In this document: positions 15,955-22,575 of the stretch, one piece after another
Layout: the number at the start of each line of letters is the position of its first letter
Numbering within the stretch: position 1 is the first letter of the stretch
Origin: CAZGKW01 sp964526295
GTDB taxonomy: Bacteria > Planctomycetota > Phycisphaerae > FEN-1346
Assembly: GCA_964526295.1 (NCBI GenBank)
Contig: CAZGKW010000044.1
Coordinates: 1 to 36,672, forward strand
Length of the DNA stretch: 36,672 nucleotides
Direction of reading: 5' to 3'
Notes under the pieces: generated by a model
The model's input: only the letters and a program-made list of their open reading frames with translations
The model's database searches: none
Told to the model about the DNA's origin: nothing
Position numbers and translations under genes: made by a program

Positions 15955-16512
15955 ATGTCTAATTACCGGCGCAACCGAGTGCCCGGCGGCACCTATTTCT
16001 TTACCGTCGTAACATTCGGGCGTCGGCCCATCCTTCAAAGTTCGCTGGCGGTCGAATTGTTGCGCGGCGCCTGGAGGGTGACTTCCGCGGAACGTCCTTT
16101 CGAGACGCTCGCGGCAGTCATCCTTCCCGACCACCTCCATTGCATCTGGCGCCTGCCTCCCGGGGACGCGGACTTCAGCACTCGCTGGCGGCTTATCAAG
16201 GCGCGGTTTACCATCGCGGCCTCCGATCGGAAACTGGTCGCGCCGACTTTGGCCCGGCCGGGCAGGTCACGCCGAGGCGTGGATGTCTGGCAGCGCCGCT
16301 TCTGGGAACATGTCGTGCGGGACGAACGGGATTTGCAGCAGCATGTCCATTACGTGCACTACAACCCCGTCAAGCACGGCTATGCACTGCGCGCCGCCGA
16401 CTGGGCGCATTCCACCTTTCGGCGGTACGTCAACCGAGGTTGGTACTCCCTGAACTGGGGAGCCGCAGAGCCGACGTGTCTGAGAAACTGCGAGCCTACA
16501 TACGGTGAATGA
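15955..16512 (+). CDS. REP-associated tyrosine transposase (RAYT, IS200-like Y1 family)
   Basis: Y1/HUH single-strand nucleases of this family cut and rejoin REP hairpins and are thought to spread them; they are usually single-copy and domesticated. The 185 residues open with the family's Y-R-R-N-R-V-P-G-G-T-Y-F-F-T strand, carry the metal-binding HUH motif as H60-L-H62 in LPDHLHCIW, and have the tyrosine region HVHYVHYNPVKHG (Y133 most likely catalytic, Y136 the alternative). The W-Q-R-R-F-W-E-H segment is also typical. The gene is intact. It is enclosed by its presumed substrates: the 17-hairpin array ends 60 nt upstream and one more REP starts 36 nt downstream. There are no flanking insertion-sequence ends of other types. 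Confidence 0.9.
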   Translation: MSNYRRNRVPGGTYFFTVVTFGRRPILQSSLAVELLRGAWRVTSAERPFETLAAVILPDHLHCIWRLPPGDADFSTRWRLIKARFTIAASDRKLVAPTLARPGRSRRGVDVWQRRFWEHVVRDERDLQQHVHYVHYNPVKHGYALRAADWAHSTFRRYVNRGWYSLNWGAAEPTCLRNCEPTYGE

Positions 16513-16547
16513 ACCGGACTTCCTGAACCGAGCCTGAGCTCAACCGC

Positions 16548-16571
16548 GTGGGTGCAGAGCACCCACCCTAC
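16548..16571 (-). repeat. Isolated REP hairpin (type B) downstream of RAYT
   Basis: GTGGGTGC-AGA-GCACCCAC then CCTAC, identical to the type B units of the array, 36 nt after the transposase stop. A degenerate half copy (GTGGGTGCC) follows near 16590-16598. Confidence 0.85.
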
Positions 16572-16651
16572 GTGGCGTGGCCGCACGGCGTGGGTGCCGT
16601 TCGCTCCCAGCCGGCCCCCCGAAAAGCCTTTTCCCCCGGCCGATGGGCCAC

Positions 16652-16657
16652 TACAAT
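16652..16657 (+). promoter_or_regulatory. -10 box upstream of the ECF sigma factor
   Basis: TACAAT, with only TTTTCC 17 bp upstream as a possible -35. The start codon is 42 nt downstream, preceded by GCGGAAG. Confidence 0.3.
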
Positions 16658-16698
16658 CGGTTCAATTCGGTGAATAGCCCTCCTGCGGAAGCGTCCAA

Positions 16699-17298
16699 AT
16701 GGCCGAGGACGAGAAGACGACTCGGGCGACCGGTGCCCAAGAGGACCCCGACGCCGAACTCGTCGAACGGCTCCAGAAGGGCGACTTGAAGGCCCTCGAC
16801 GAGCTTTTCCGGCGACACCGGAACGCAGCCTACGGGATTGGGTACCGCCTGCTCGGCAATGCCGAGGACGCCCTCGACGTCGTCCAGGAGGCGTTCATTC
16901 ACGTCATGCGTGCCATCGGCGCATTCCGGGGGCAGTCGACGTTCCGGACGTGGTTGTACCGGATCGTGACGCACGCGGCACTGGACTACCGCCGATACCG
17001 GGCCGTCCGCTCCAGCGGGAGCCTCGACACGGAGGAGTCGGTCGAACCGGCCGCCACCGGGCCGAGCAACCCCGCGCCGGACCAGGAAGCCCAGACGCAG
17101 GACCTGAGGGCCGCCATCGACAAGGCCCTGGAGAACGTCTCGGAGAAGAACCGGGCCGCCCTCGTCCTCTATGCCATCGAGGGCATGTCGTACAAGGAGG
17201 TCGCCGAGGTGCTCGGCATCTCGGTCGGAACGGTGATGAGCCGCATCTTCAACGCCCGCCAGCGGCTCAAGGAGCTGCTGGCGACGGAAATCGGGTGA
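16699..17298 (+). CDS. ECF-type RNA polymerase sigma factor (sigma-70 family)
   Basis: This alternative sigma factor directs RNA polymerase to a small regulon. The 199 residues have region 2 (about 23-93), with LFRRHRNAAYGIGYRLLGNAEDA then DVVQEAFIHVMRAIGAF and FRTWLYRIVTHAALDYRR, a variable acidic linker (about 100-140), and region 4 (about 145-195) with MSYKEVAEVLGISVGTVMSRIFNARQRL. No region 1 or 3 is present, as expected for an ECF factor. The stop TGA overlaps a possible GTG start of the anti-sigma gene (GTGA), pointing to translational coupling. Its target promoters cannot be told from this window. Confidence 0.93.
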   Translation: MAEDEKTTRATGAQEDPDAELVERLQKGDLKALDELFRRHRNAAYGIGYRLLGNAEDALDVVQEAFIHVMRAIGAFRGQSTFRTWLYRIVTHAALDYRRYRAVRSSGSLDTEESVEPAATGPSNPAPDQEAQTQDLRAAIDKALENVSEKNRAALVLYAIEGMSYKEVAEVLGISVGTVMSRIFNARQRLKELLATEIG

Positions 17299-17303
17299 GT
17301 ACG

Positions 17304-18128
17304 ATGGATTGCGAACAGATTCGAACCATGCTGGCCGGCTTCGCCGACGAGGAACTGACGACCCTCGAAGCGGCCATCGTCGAGCAGCACGTGGCGACGT
17401 GTGGCCGGTGCCGGCAGATCGTCCACGACCAGGAGCGGGTCAAGCACGTCCTGGCGTCCTGCGAGCCGCCCGCCGTCGAGGAGGCCCGCTGGAAGCCCAT
17501 CGCCGAGACGCTCCGGGCCGAGCTGGCCGGGACCGGCGACCCGGTCGTCCTGGAAACGAAGCCCCACGTCGAGGGCCTCGAGCCGACGCCCCAGGAGCTG
17601 ACCTCCCTGGAGGCGGCCGAGGAGCAGGCCGTGCCGGACATCGACGAGCTGATCGTCGTGCCGGAGGAGGAGGGGCCGGCGGCAGCCGGTCCTGCCGCGG
17701 AAGCGGCTGGGCCCGCAAAGCGGCGTCCGCCCGCTCGGCGCGAGGCGACCGAACCGGAGCCGGCCGAGCGGAGGGCCCCCAAACCGACGCCGATCCCGTC
17801 GGCCCGGGTCATCCAGCGCCGGCCGCCGGCGATCAGCGTCCTGACGGTCAAGCCGACCCGGAAGCGCCGTCCCCCCGGCCGGGTCGGATGGGGGGCCCAC
17901 TTCGTGGGCGCCCTGGCCGCCTCGCTCATCCTCGGCATCTGCCTGCTGGCCGCCCTCGCCCATCGGGGCCAAGCCGCCGTCGAACCCATTGACCCCGGTG
18001 AGGTGGCGCGGCAAACTGACGTGGAGTTCCATGCCGTCGAGGTGTTCGCTCCGAACTACGACATCGTCTGCTGCGGGGGGAACACGGACGACCTGGCGGG
18101 CGTGTTCGTCGTCTACCGCGGGGGCTAG
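17304..18128 (+). CDS. Membrane anti-sigma factor with N-terminal zinc finger (zf-HC2)
   Basis: It is predicted to hold the upstream ECF sigma factor at the membrane. The 274 residues begin with an anti-sigma zinc finger: H29-x3-C33-x2-C36 in VEQHVATCGRC, and C3 as the possible fourth ligand. A long Pro/Glu/Ala-rich cytoplasmic linker (about 75-195) is followed by one transmembrane helix (about 199-217, FVGALAASLILGICLLAAL) and a periplasmic tail of about 52 residues. The tail contains a vicinal cysteine pair in DIVCCGGNTDDLAGVF, which might sense redox or metals (inference). An in-frame GTG at 17295, overlapping the sigma stop codon, is an alternative start three residues longer. Confidence 0.85.
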   Translation: MDCEQIRTMLAGFADEELTTLEAAIVEQHVATCGRCRQIVHDQERVKHVLASCEPPAVEEARWKPIAETLRAELAGTGDPVVLETKPHVEGLEPTPQELTSLEAAEEQAVPDIDELIVVPEEEGPAAAGPAAEAAGPAKRRPPARREATEPEPAERRAPKPTPIPSARVIQRRPPAISVLTVKPTRKRRPPGRVGWGAHFVGALAASLILGICLLAALAHRGQAAVEPIDPGEVARQTDVEFHAVEVFAPNYDIVCCGGNTDDLAGVFVVYRGG

Positions 18129-18166
18129 GGTCCGTCGCCCGAGAACGAAGGCCAAGGGGGTCAGGG

Positions 18167-18676
18167 ATGCGCAATAGGCCGGGACGTGCGACGATTCGTG
18201 CGGCGGCGATGCTGGCCGCGGTGGGCGGACTGCTGTTCGCCGCAGCCGCGGCGCCTGCCGCCGAAGAGAAGCCCCCTCCCACCGCCGAGATCACCATCCT
18301 CGCCATTCACGGCACTCAGGAAAAGGAACCGCACTGCGACAAGGCCCTGCTCCCCATCAAGGAGCTCCTGGCCCGCGTCGGCGGGTACAACAGCTTCCGA
18401 CTGATCAGGGCCGAGACCCGCGACGTGCCCTACGGCGAGACGCACACCCGGACGCTCGTCGAAGGCTACACGCTTCTGGTCAAGCCGGAGAGCCTGTCCG
18501 CCGACAAGATCAAGCTGCTGTGGACGCTCGTCGTCGACGAAAAGGACGAGAAAGGCGAGACGAAACGCACGATCAAGAAGCGCACGTCCTTTTCCATCCG
18601 TCGGGGGGCCTACCTGCTGGACGGGTCCTGGAAGCTGAAGAAGGGGGCCCTGCTTCTGGCCACCCGGGCCGAGTGA
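18167..18676 (+). CDS. Secreted protein of unknown function
   Basis: The 169 residues begin with a signal peptide (basic RNRPGRATIR, hydrophobic about 13-30, cut near APA-AEE). The mature part is a small beta-rich domain (ITILAIHGTQEKEPHCDKAL, then RTLVEGYTLLVKPESLSADKI), rich in lysine and threonine with a single cysteine. I do not recognise the family. It lies 38 bp behind the anti-sigma gene on the same strand, so it is probably part of the same operon and could be the signal-receiving or output partner of the sigma/anti-sigma pair; this is inference from position only. Confidence 0.65.
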   Translation: MRNRPGRATIRAAAMLAAVGGLLFAAAAAPAAEEKPPPTAEITILAIHGTQEKEPHCDKALLPIKELLARVGGYNSFRLIRAETRDVPYGETHTRTLVEGYTLLVKPESLSADKIKLLWTLVVDEKDEKGETKRTIKKRTSFSIRRGAYLLDGSWKLKKGALLLATRAE

Positions 18677-18761
18677 TCGAACTGCGGATTGCGGATTGGC
18701 AGGCCGGGCGGAGACGCGCTCCTCGCGCCTTCACTTTCTTATCCCAATATCAAGCCATCTT

Positions 18762-18795
18762 CCTCTGCGGTCTCCGCGCTCTCTGCCGTCAATGA
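18762..18795 (+). repeat. CTCTGCG dispersed repeat, copy 1
   Basis: CCTCTGCGGTCTCCGCGCTC followed by TCTGCCGTCAATGA. Related copies occur at 24086-24117 (-), 24299-24330 (+) and 25088-25125 (+). The copy stands directly in front of MITE-like copy 1. Confidence 0.6.
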
Positions 18796-18804
18796 CACCG
18801 CGCC

Positions 18805-18936
18805 TAATACTACAACCCCACTTGCCGCGCGGCGCCCTTCCCAGGCCGCCGCGATCGGGCCTGAAGCGGGTTCCTGGCGGCATGGGAAGGCCGCCAAGCG
18901 GGATGAAGCAGCGAACGGGCGTTGCAGGAGGACTAA
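18805..18936. mobile_element. MITE-like palindromic element, copy 1
   Basis: The core of about 122 bp (18805-18926) aligns without gaps to the core at 24126-24247, with about a dozen mismatches. Ends are inverted (TAATACTACAAC and GTTGCAGGAGGACTAA), and the interior holds a long hairpin built from GCGCCCTTCCCAGGCCGCC and GGCGGCATGGGAAGGCCGCC around GCGATCGGGCCTGAAGCGGG. It carries no open frame. Its right end supplies the stop codon of the gene at 18933-19529. No matching transposase is in the window. Confidence 0.75.
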
Positions 18937-19529
18937 TCCCGGCCCTCGGACTGCTCCAGGTAGGCCGCCATCTGGCGCGTCCGGTCGCCCACGTCCGCCG
19001 CCAGGCGCATCAGCTCGCTCGTCGCCAGCGACCCGAAGACCACCAGGGCCGCCCCCACCAGCGACACGATGAAGCCGACCACACCCCGGAACGGCTGGCC
19101 CTGAAGCGCCAGGACGATCAACCCCGCCAGGCCGGCCAGGAAGACCAGCGCCCCCAGCACCACGCCCACGGCGAACGCCACCGCCCCCAGGAGGCGGACC
19201 CGCTTGTAAGGGCTCATCCGGGCCTCGAGCCGAGCGATGGTCGTGCCGGAGGTCCGTGTCGGGGACGGTGTGCCGGGCGACGGCGTTTCCGGCTGGGCCC
19301 CCGCCTCAGGGCCGGCACCGGCAGCCGGCGTCTGTGGGGCGCCGCCGGTGACGGCCTGGGCCAGCTCCTGGATGGCGTCGCCGGACCCCGAGACCGGTGA
19401 GAGGGAGTCCGAACTTGGCGGGATGTCGACGACCGCGCCGCACTGGGGACACTTGGCCCGCTTCCCGCCGGCCGCGTCGGGGGCCGAGATAGCTCGCCGG
19501 CACGCCGGGCACATGGTCGCGATAGGCAT
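18933..19529 (-). CDS. Zinc-ribbon membrane protein of unknown function
   Basis: The 198 residues start MPIATMCPACRRAISAP. An N-terminal zinc ribbon (C7-x2-C10 and, about 20 residues later, C-P-Q-C) is followed by a Pro/Ala/Thr-rich linker (about 40-110). Two or more hydrophobic helices come next (about 122-145 AVAFAVGVVLGALVFLAG, and about 150-180 FIVSLVGAALVVFGSLA), then a short cytoplasmic helix. This ribbon-linker-membrane layout is frequent in planctomycetes, but no function is known to me. The ATG at 19529 is chosen because it follows a promoter by about 30 nt and directly precedes the ribbon. The stop codon lies at the edge of a MITE-like element. Confidence 0.68.
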   Translation of the reverse strand: MPIATMCPACRRAISAPDAAGGKRAKCPQCGAVVDIPPSSDSLSPVSGSGDAIQELAQAVTGGAPQTPAAGAGPEAGAQPETPSPGTPSPTRTSGTTIARLEARMSPYKRVRLLGAVAFAVGVVLGALVFLAGLAGLIVLALQGQPFRGVVGFIVSLVGAALVVFGSLATSELMRLAADVGDRTRQMAAYLEQSEGRD

Positions 19530-19561
19530 GGACCTCGTTCCGCCCCCCGGCCAACACACCT

Positions 19562-19589
19562 ATTCTACACCGAATCGCCGGGAATGCAA
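19562..19589 (-). promoter_or_regulatory. Promoter of the zinc-ribbon membrane protein
   Basis: On the minus strand: TTGCAT (19589-19584), a 16-bp spacer, TAGAAT (19567-19562). The ATG is 33 nt downstream. Confidence 0.45.
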
Positions 19590-19768
19590 CCATCGGATGC
19601 CGAATCGCATCGGCCGCCCGCTTCGCCGATCCCCCGCCCGGATCGCCCGGAGAAGGAGCGGGGTGAGCGGCGGGGGGGGGGGCAACCCGGCCCGCCCGGC
19701 GCAGAGCGAAGGCCGAAAGCCGCCGCGCCGACGGCCTCCGGCCTCCGGGTCGATCTTGAGGGGCGGCT

Positions 19769-20137
19769 TCAGTTGTTGGACGGCGACTCGGCCACGGCCG
19801 CCGCCTCGGCCTCCTCGGCCGCAGGCGTCAGGTGCGTCTCGACGAAGTTCATCACCCGCTTGCGGTCCTCGTCGCTGATCTCCGTGAACGCCAGGCCCAC
19901 CTCGTACAGCTCGGGGTCGATCCGCGAGGTGCGGCACCACGCGATCCGGGCCTTGCAGACGACCGGCTGGGCCTGGTCGGGCAGCTCGAAGCTGACCTCC
20001 GGCAGGAGGCCCTCCCGAAGCGGGTCGGCCGTCAGGACGCACATGCCCCCGGCCGAGATGTTCATCGTCGGCCCGATCGACTGGATTGTGATGCGGGTCG
20101 TGATCCGCGGATGGCCTCGTTTCTCGGTTCGGAGCAT
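19769..20137 (-). CDS. PilZ domain protein (c-di-GMP receptor)
   Basis: This small cytoplasmic protein is predicted to bind cyclic di-GMP. The 122 residues contain both ligand motifs: R-x3-R as R7-G-H-P-R11, and N-x-S-x2-G as N26-I-S-A-G-G31. The beta-barrel strands SFELPDQAQPVVCKARIAW and YEVGLAFTEIS follow, then a helix (EDRKRVMNFVETHL) and an acidic Ala-rich tail. An AAGGAGGTGA ribosome binding site, nearly a perfect anti-16S match, lies directly upstream of the ATG. It has no effector domain, so it probably acts by contacting a partner. Neighbours do not reveal the partner; the prepilin-like gene at 24347 is a speculative link. Confidence 0.88.
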   Translation of the reverse strand: MLRTEKRGHPRITTRITIQSIGPTMNISAGGMCVLTADPLREGLLPEVSFELPDQAQPVVCKARIAWCRTSRIDPELYEVGLAFTEISDEDRKRVMNFVETHLTPAAEEAEAAAVAESPSNN

Positions 20138-20255
20138 CCCCTCACCTCCTTCGATAGGGCCCCGTTCACGGCGGGCCCGGAAAGCTTTATCGGTGCGCTC
20201 GGGGCGGGCCCTTCAAGGAAAAGAGGCCCCCGCGATGCGAGGCGGCCGCCCGGTC

Positions 20256-20284
20256 TTGCCAGGCGGCACGGGGACCGGTAGAGT
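20256..20284 (+). promoter_or_regulatory. Promoter of the dihydrouridine synthase gene, probably leaderless
   Basis: TTGCCA at 20256-20261, a 17-bp spacer, and TAGAGT at 20279-20284, with the ATG 7 nt later and no Shine-Dalgarno sequence. Confidence 0.5.
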
Positions 20285-20291
20285 CCTGCCC

Positions 20292-21293
20292 ATGGCCGCC
20301 GACGTCCCCCTCATCCGACCCCTCCGGCTCGGCCCGGTCCGCCTTCGGTCGAACCTCGTCCTGGGGGCCATGCACCGGCACAGCCACCGGGCGCTGCGGC
20401 TGCTGTGCCGACGGCACGGGGCATCGCTCGCCCACACCGAGATGGTGACGCCCGAGGCGATCCTCCACGACGCGGGCCGACGGGACGAGCTGCTGGCGAC
20501 CCCGCCGCAGGACCGTCCCCTCGGGGTCCAGCTCGCCCCCGGTGACGCGGCGGCCCTGGCCGAGGCCGTCGCCCGGGTGGCCGTGCCCGGGGCGGCGGAC
20601 CTCGTGGACCTGAACTTCGGCTGCCCGGGCCAGCGGACGGTCCAGGCCGGCCGCGGCGGGGCCCTGCTCGGGAAACCCGACGAGGCCGTCGAGCTGGTCC
20701 GCGCCGCCGTCGGCGCCTCGGCCCTGCCCGTCACCGTGAAGCTGCGGCTGGGCCTGGCGGACCGGCCGGCCGACCGGGCCTCGGCGCTGGCGCTGGCCCG
20801 CGGGGCCGCCGAGGCCGGGGCGGCGGGCATCACCCTCCACGCCCGGACGGTCGGCCAGGGCTACCGTGGCCGGGCCGACTGGGCGGCCATCGGCCGGTGG
20901 GCCGACGAGCTGCCGGTGCCGGTCATCGGCAGCGGCGACCTCCGGAGCCCGGAGGCGGTCCTTGCGATGCTCGCCGAGACCGGCTGCGCCGGTGCCTGGA
21001 TCGCCCGCGGGGCCCTCGGGGCGCCGTGGATCTTCCGGCAGGTGCGGCAGCTGGCGGCCGACGGCCGATACGCCCCGGCGACCCTGGCCGAGCGGCGCGA
21101 CGCCCTCCTGGAGCACTTCGACGGGCTGGTCGAAGAGTTCGGCGAGGAGACGGCGACGGTCCTCGTGCGGCGCCAGGCGCCGTACTACGCCCGCGGCCTG
21201 CCGGGCGCCGCTCAGGTCCGCGCGACGCTCCAGTCGGCCCGGACGGCCGGCGAGTTTCGCCGGACGGTCGAGGAGTGCTTCCGCCACGAATGA
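20292..21293 (+). CDS. dus: tRNA-dihydrouridine synthase (Dus family)
   Basis: This FMN-dependent enzyme reduces uridine to dihydrouridine in the tRNA D-loop. The 333 residues form a TIM barrel plus helical C-terminus. The catalytic cysteine is C111 in DLNFGCPGQ, followed by the usual GRGGALLGKP. VTVKLRLG, ITLHARTVGQGYRGRADW and PVIGSGDL (the K, H-A-R-T and phosphate loop of the family) follow in order, then GAWIARGALGAPWIF. The usual N-terminal APMAG loop reads G-A-M-H-R-H-S here, while TEMV is kept. The chosen ATG sits 7 nt behind a promoter; the long open frame upstream is spurious. Which of DusA/B/C it matches cannot be fixed by eye; general features are DusB-like. Confidence 0.9.
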   Translation: MAADVPLIRPLRLGPVRLRSNLVLGAMHRHSHRALRLLCRRHGASLAHTEMVTPEAILHDAGRRDELLATPPQDRPLGVQLAPGDAAALAEAVARVAVPGAADLVDLNFGCPGQRTVQAGRGGALLGKPDEAVELVRAAVGASALPVTVKLRLGLADRPADRASALALARGAAEAGAAGITLHARTVGQGYRGRADWAAIGRWADELPVPVIGSGDLRSPEAVLAMLAETGCAGAWIARGALGAPWIFRQVRQLAADGRYAPATLAERRDALLEHFDGLVEEFGEETATVLVRRQAPYYARGLPGAAQVRATLQSARTAGEFRRTVEECFRHE

Positions 21294-21335
21294 CCGACGC
21301 GCCGGTTTGTCGTGCGTGCCAGGTGGAGCGGCCGG

Positions 21336-21341
21336 TATAAT
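21336..21341 (+). promoter_or_regulatory. -10 box upstream of the tetraheme lipoprotein
   Basis: A perfect TATAAT between the dus stop and the cytochrome start, without a good -35 at 16-18 bp. A GGAGGA ribosome binding site follows at 21367-21372. Confidence 0.35.
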
Positions 21342-21377
21342 CCGACGGGACGCCCAACCGGACGACGGAGGAACGCG

Positions 21378-21971
21378 ATGGCGCCACCCCACCAGGCGGG
21401 CCGGCAGCACCGCCCGCCGTGGCGCGCCATGGGCGTGGCGACGGCCGCCGCGGCGGCTGTGCTCGTCCTGGCCGCCTGCGAGATGCATCGCTCGGCCGAC
21501 GCCGCCGGGGTCGACAACTCGCTCTGCTATCACTGTCACGGGGGCTACCGCCGCGAGCCGCTCTCGGCCCGCCACGCCCTGGCCGGCGTCGGATGTGCCG
21601 AGTGTCACGGCAAGTCGGTCCGCCACCTCTCGGACCCGAAAGCCGTCGAGCCGCCGGACCGGATGATCGCGAAAGAGGCGGTGAATCCCTCGTGCCTGGA
21701 ATGCCACCCGCAGGCGAAGCTGGCGGCGATGGCGGCCCACCGGGGCCTGTTCTCCGCCCCGGCCGAAGGGCAGCAGCTCTGCACCGACTGTCACGGCGAG
21801 CACCGGCTCGATGCGCCCCGCCGGCGATGGGACAAGGTCACCGGCGAGCTTCTCTGGCCGAAACCGTCGGAGGTCCGTAACCTGGCCCAGGAGAAGCGGG
21901 CCGTCCGGCACAGGCTTCGCGCGGCGGGTCTCCGCACCCGCCGCGGACAGATGCCCGAGGACTCGAGTTGA
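21378..21971 (+). CDS. Tetraheme c-type cytochrome lipoprotein
   Basis: This is a predicted electron carrier anchored to a membrane by lipid on the periplasmic side. The 197 residues have a signal peptide ending in the lipobox LAAC (lipid cysteine C34). Four CxxCH heme sites follow: C50YHCH, C73AECH, C106LECH and C135TDCH; other histidines (H66, H83, H121) could be distal ligands. The spacing resembles small NapC/NrfH-like or cytochrome c3-like domains, but it is too short for a longer multiheme reductase. GGAGGA five bases upstream fixes the ATG. It is 19 bp ahead of a second lipoprotein gene. The last 25 residues are basic and derive from a dispersed hairpin (21922-21943). Its redox partner is unknown. 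Confidence 0.85.
   Translation: MAPPHQAGRQHRPPWRAMGVATAAAAAVLVLAACEMHRSADAAGVDNSLCYHCHGGYRREPLSARHALAGVGCAECHGKSVRHLSDPKAVEPPDRMIAKEAVNPSCLECHPQAKLAAMAAHRGLFSAPAEGQQLCTDCHGEHRLDAPRRRWDKVTGELLWPKPSEVRNLAQEKRAVRHRLRAAGLRTRRGQMPEDSS
21922..21943 (-). repeat. GGCGGGT hairpin repeat, copy 1 (inside coding end)
   Basis: The 22-bp palindromic unit matches the unit at 22523-22544 at 21 of 22 positions in opposite orientation. It lies within the last codons of the cytochrome gene. Confidence 0.6.
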
Positions 21972-21990
21972 CCGCGCGGGAGCGCCGCCG

Positions 21991-22575
21991 ATGCGATGCG
22001 CCTACGTGATTGCCGCCTTGTCTGCGTCGGCCCTGGTCGGCTGCGGCGAGGGCAAGCCGCCCGGCCCGCCGCCGGAGGCCCGGTCGCGCATCGAGGGCCT
22101 TCTCGCCCAGGTTGCCGAGGACACGTCGGCCGTCCGGGTCGGCGAGGCCGACTGGTACACGCCGACGAACCTATATGAATATATCAACGGAATGGCCCCG
22201 CGGTATGTCGAGGCGGGGTTCGTCCTCCTGGCCCACACGCAGTGGCGGGCCGCCGACGCCACCGGCGACGCCTACGTCGCGCTGGACGTCTACGACATGG
22301 GCTCGCCCGTCGGCGCCCGGGAGGTCCTCGACCCCGACCCGTCGCGGGCCGGCGAGGCGGTGCCGGCCTACCGCGAGCCGGGCAGTGTCGAGATGGCCGC
22401 CGGCCGGTACTACATCAAGGTAACCGCCCGCCGCGACATCGACGGCCAGCAGCCGCTCGTCGACGCCATCGAGTCGGCCTTCCGCGCGGCGGGGGCCGAG
22501 GGTGAGGCGGCTTCAGACGAACCGGCGGGTGCGCAGACCCGCCGCGCCATGCAGGCGCAGGAGGACGTCCCGTGA
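21991..22575 (+). CDS. Lipoprotein with DUF6599-like domain
   Basis: The 194 residues have a short signal peptide with lipobox ALVGC (lipid C18), then a Pro-rich linker and a domain containing N-L-Y-E-Y-I-N-G-M-A-P-R-Y (about 60-72). That segment is the hallmark I associate with the DUF6599 family of exported proteins. A later strand pair, GRYYIKVTARRDI, is also typical. Function of the family is not known to me. The gene follows the tetraheme lipoprotein by 19 bp, so a joint role in a periplasmic redox complex is plausible. The C-terminal extension DEPAGAQTRRAMQ arises from a dispersed hairpin. The stop overlaps a GTG of the next, broken frame. Confidence 0.72.
   Translation: MRCAYVIAALSASALVGCGEGKPPGPPPEARSRIEGLLAQVAEDTSAVRVGEADWYTPTNLYEYINGMAPRYVEAGFVLLAHTQWRAADATGDAYVALDVYDMGSPVGAREVLDPDPSRAGEAVPAYREPGSVEMAAGRYYIKVTARRDIDGQQPLVDAIESAFRAAGAEGEAASDEPAGAQTRRAMQAQEDVP
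22523..22544 (+). repeat. GGCGGGT hairpin repeat, copy 2 (inside coding end)
   Basis: The unit is CGGCGGGTGC-GC-AG plus ACCCGCCG, the inverted partner of the unit at 21922-21943. It encodes part of the lipoprotein's C-terminal tail. Confidence 0.6.

Noticed and set aside
14972..15962. Several open frames of 65-112 codons in the REP array on both strands
   Set aside because: They are translations of the hairpin repeats (for example AWVQSTHPTPPN recurring); no start signals or codon logic.
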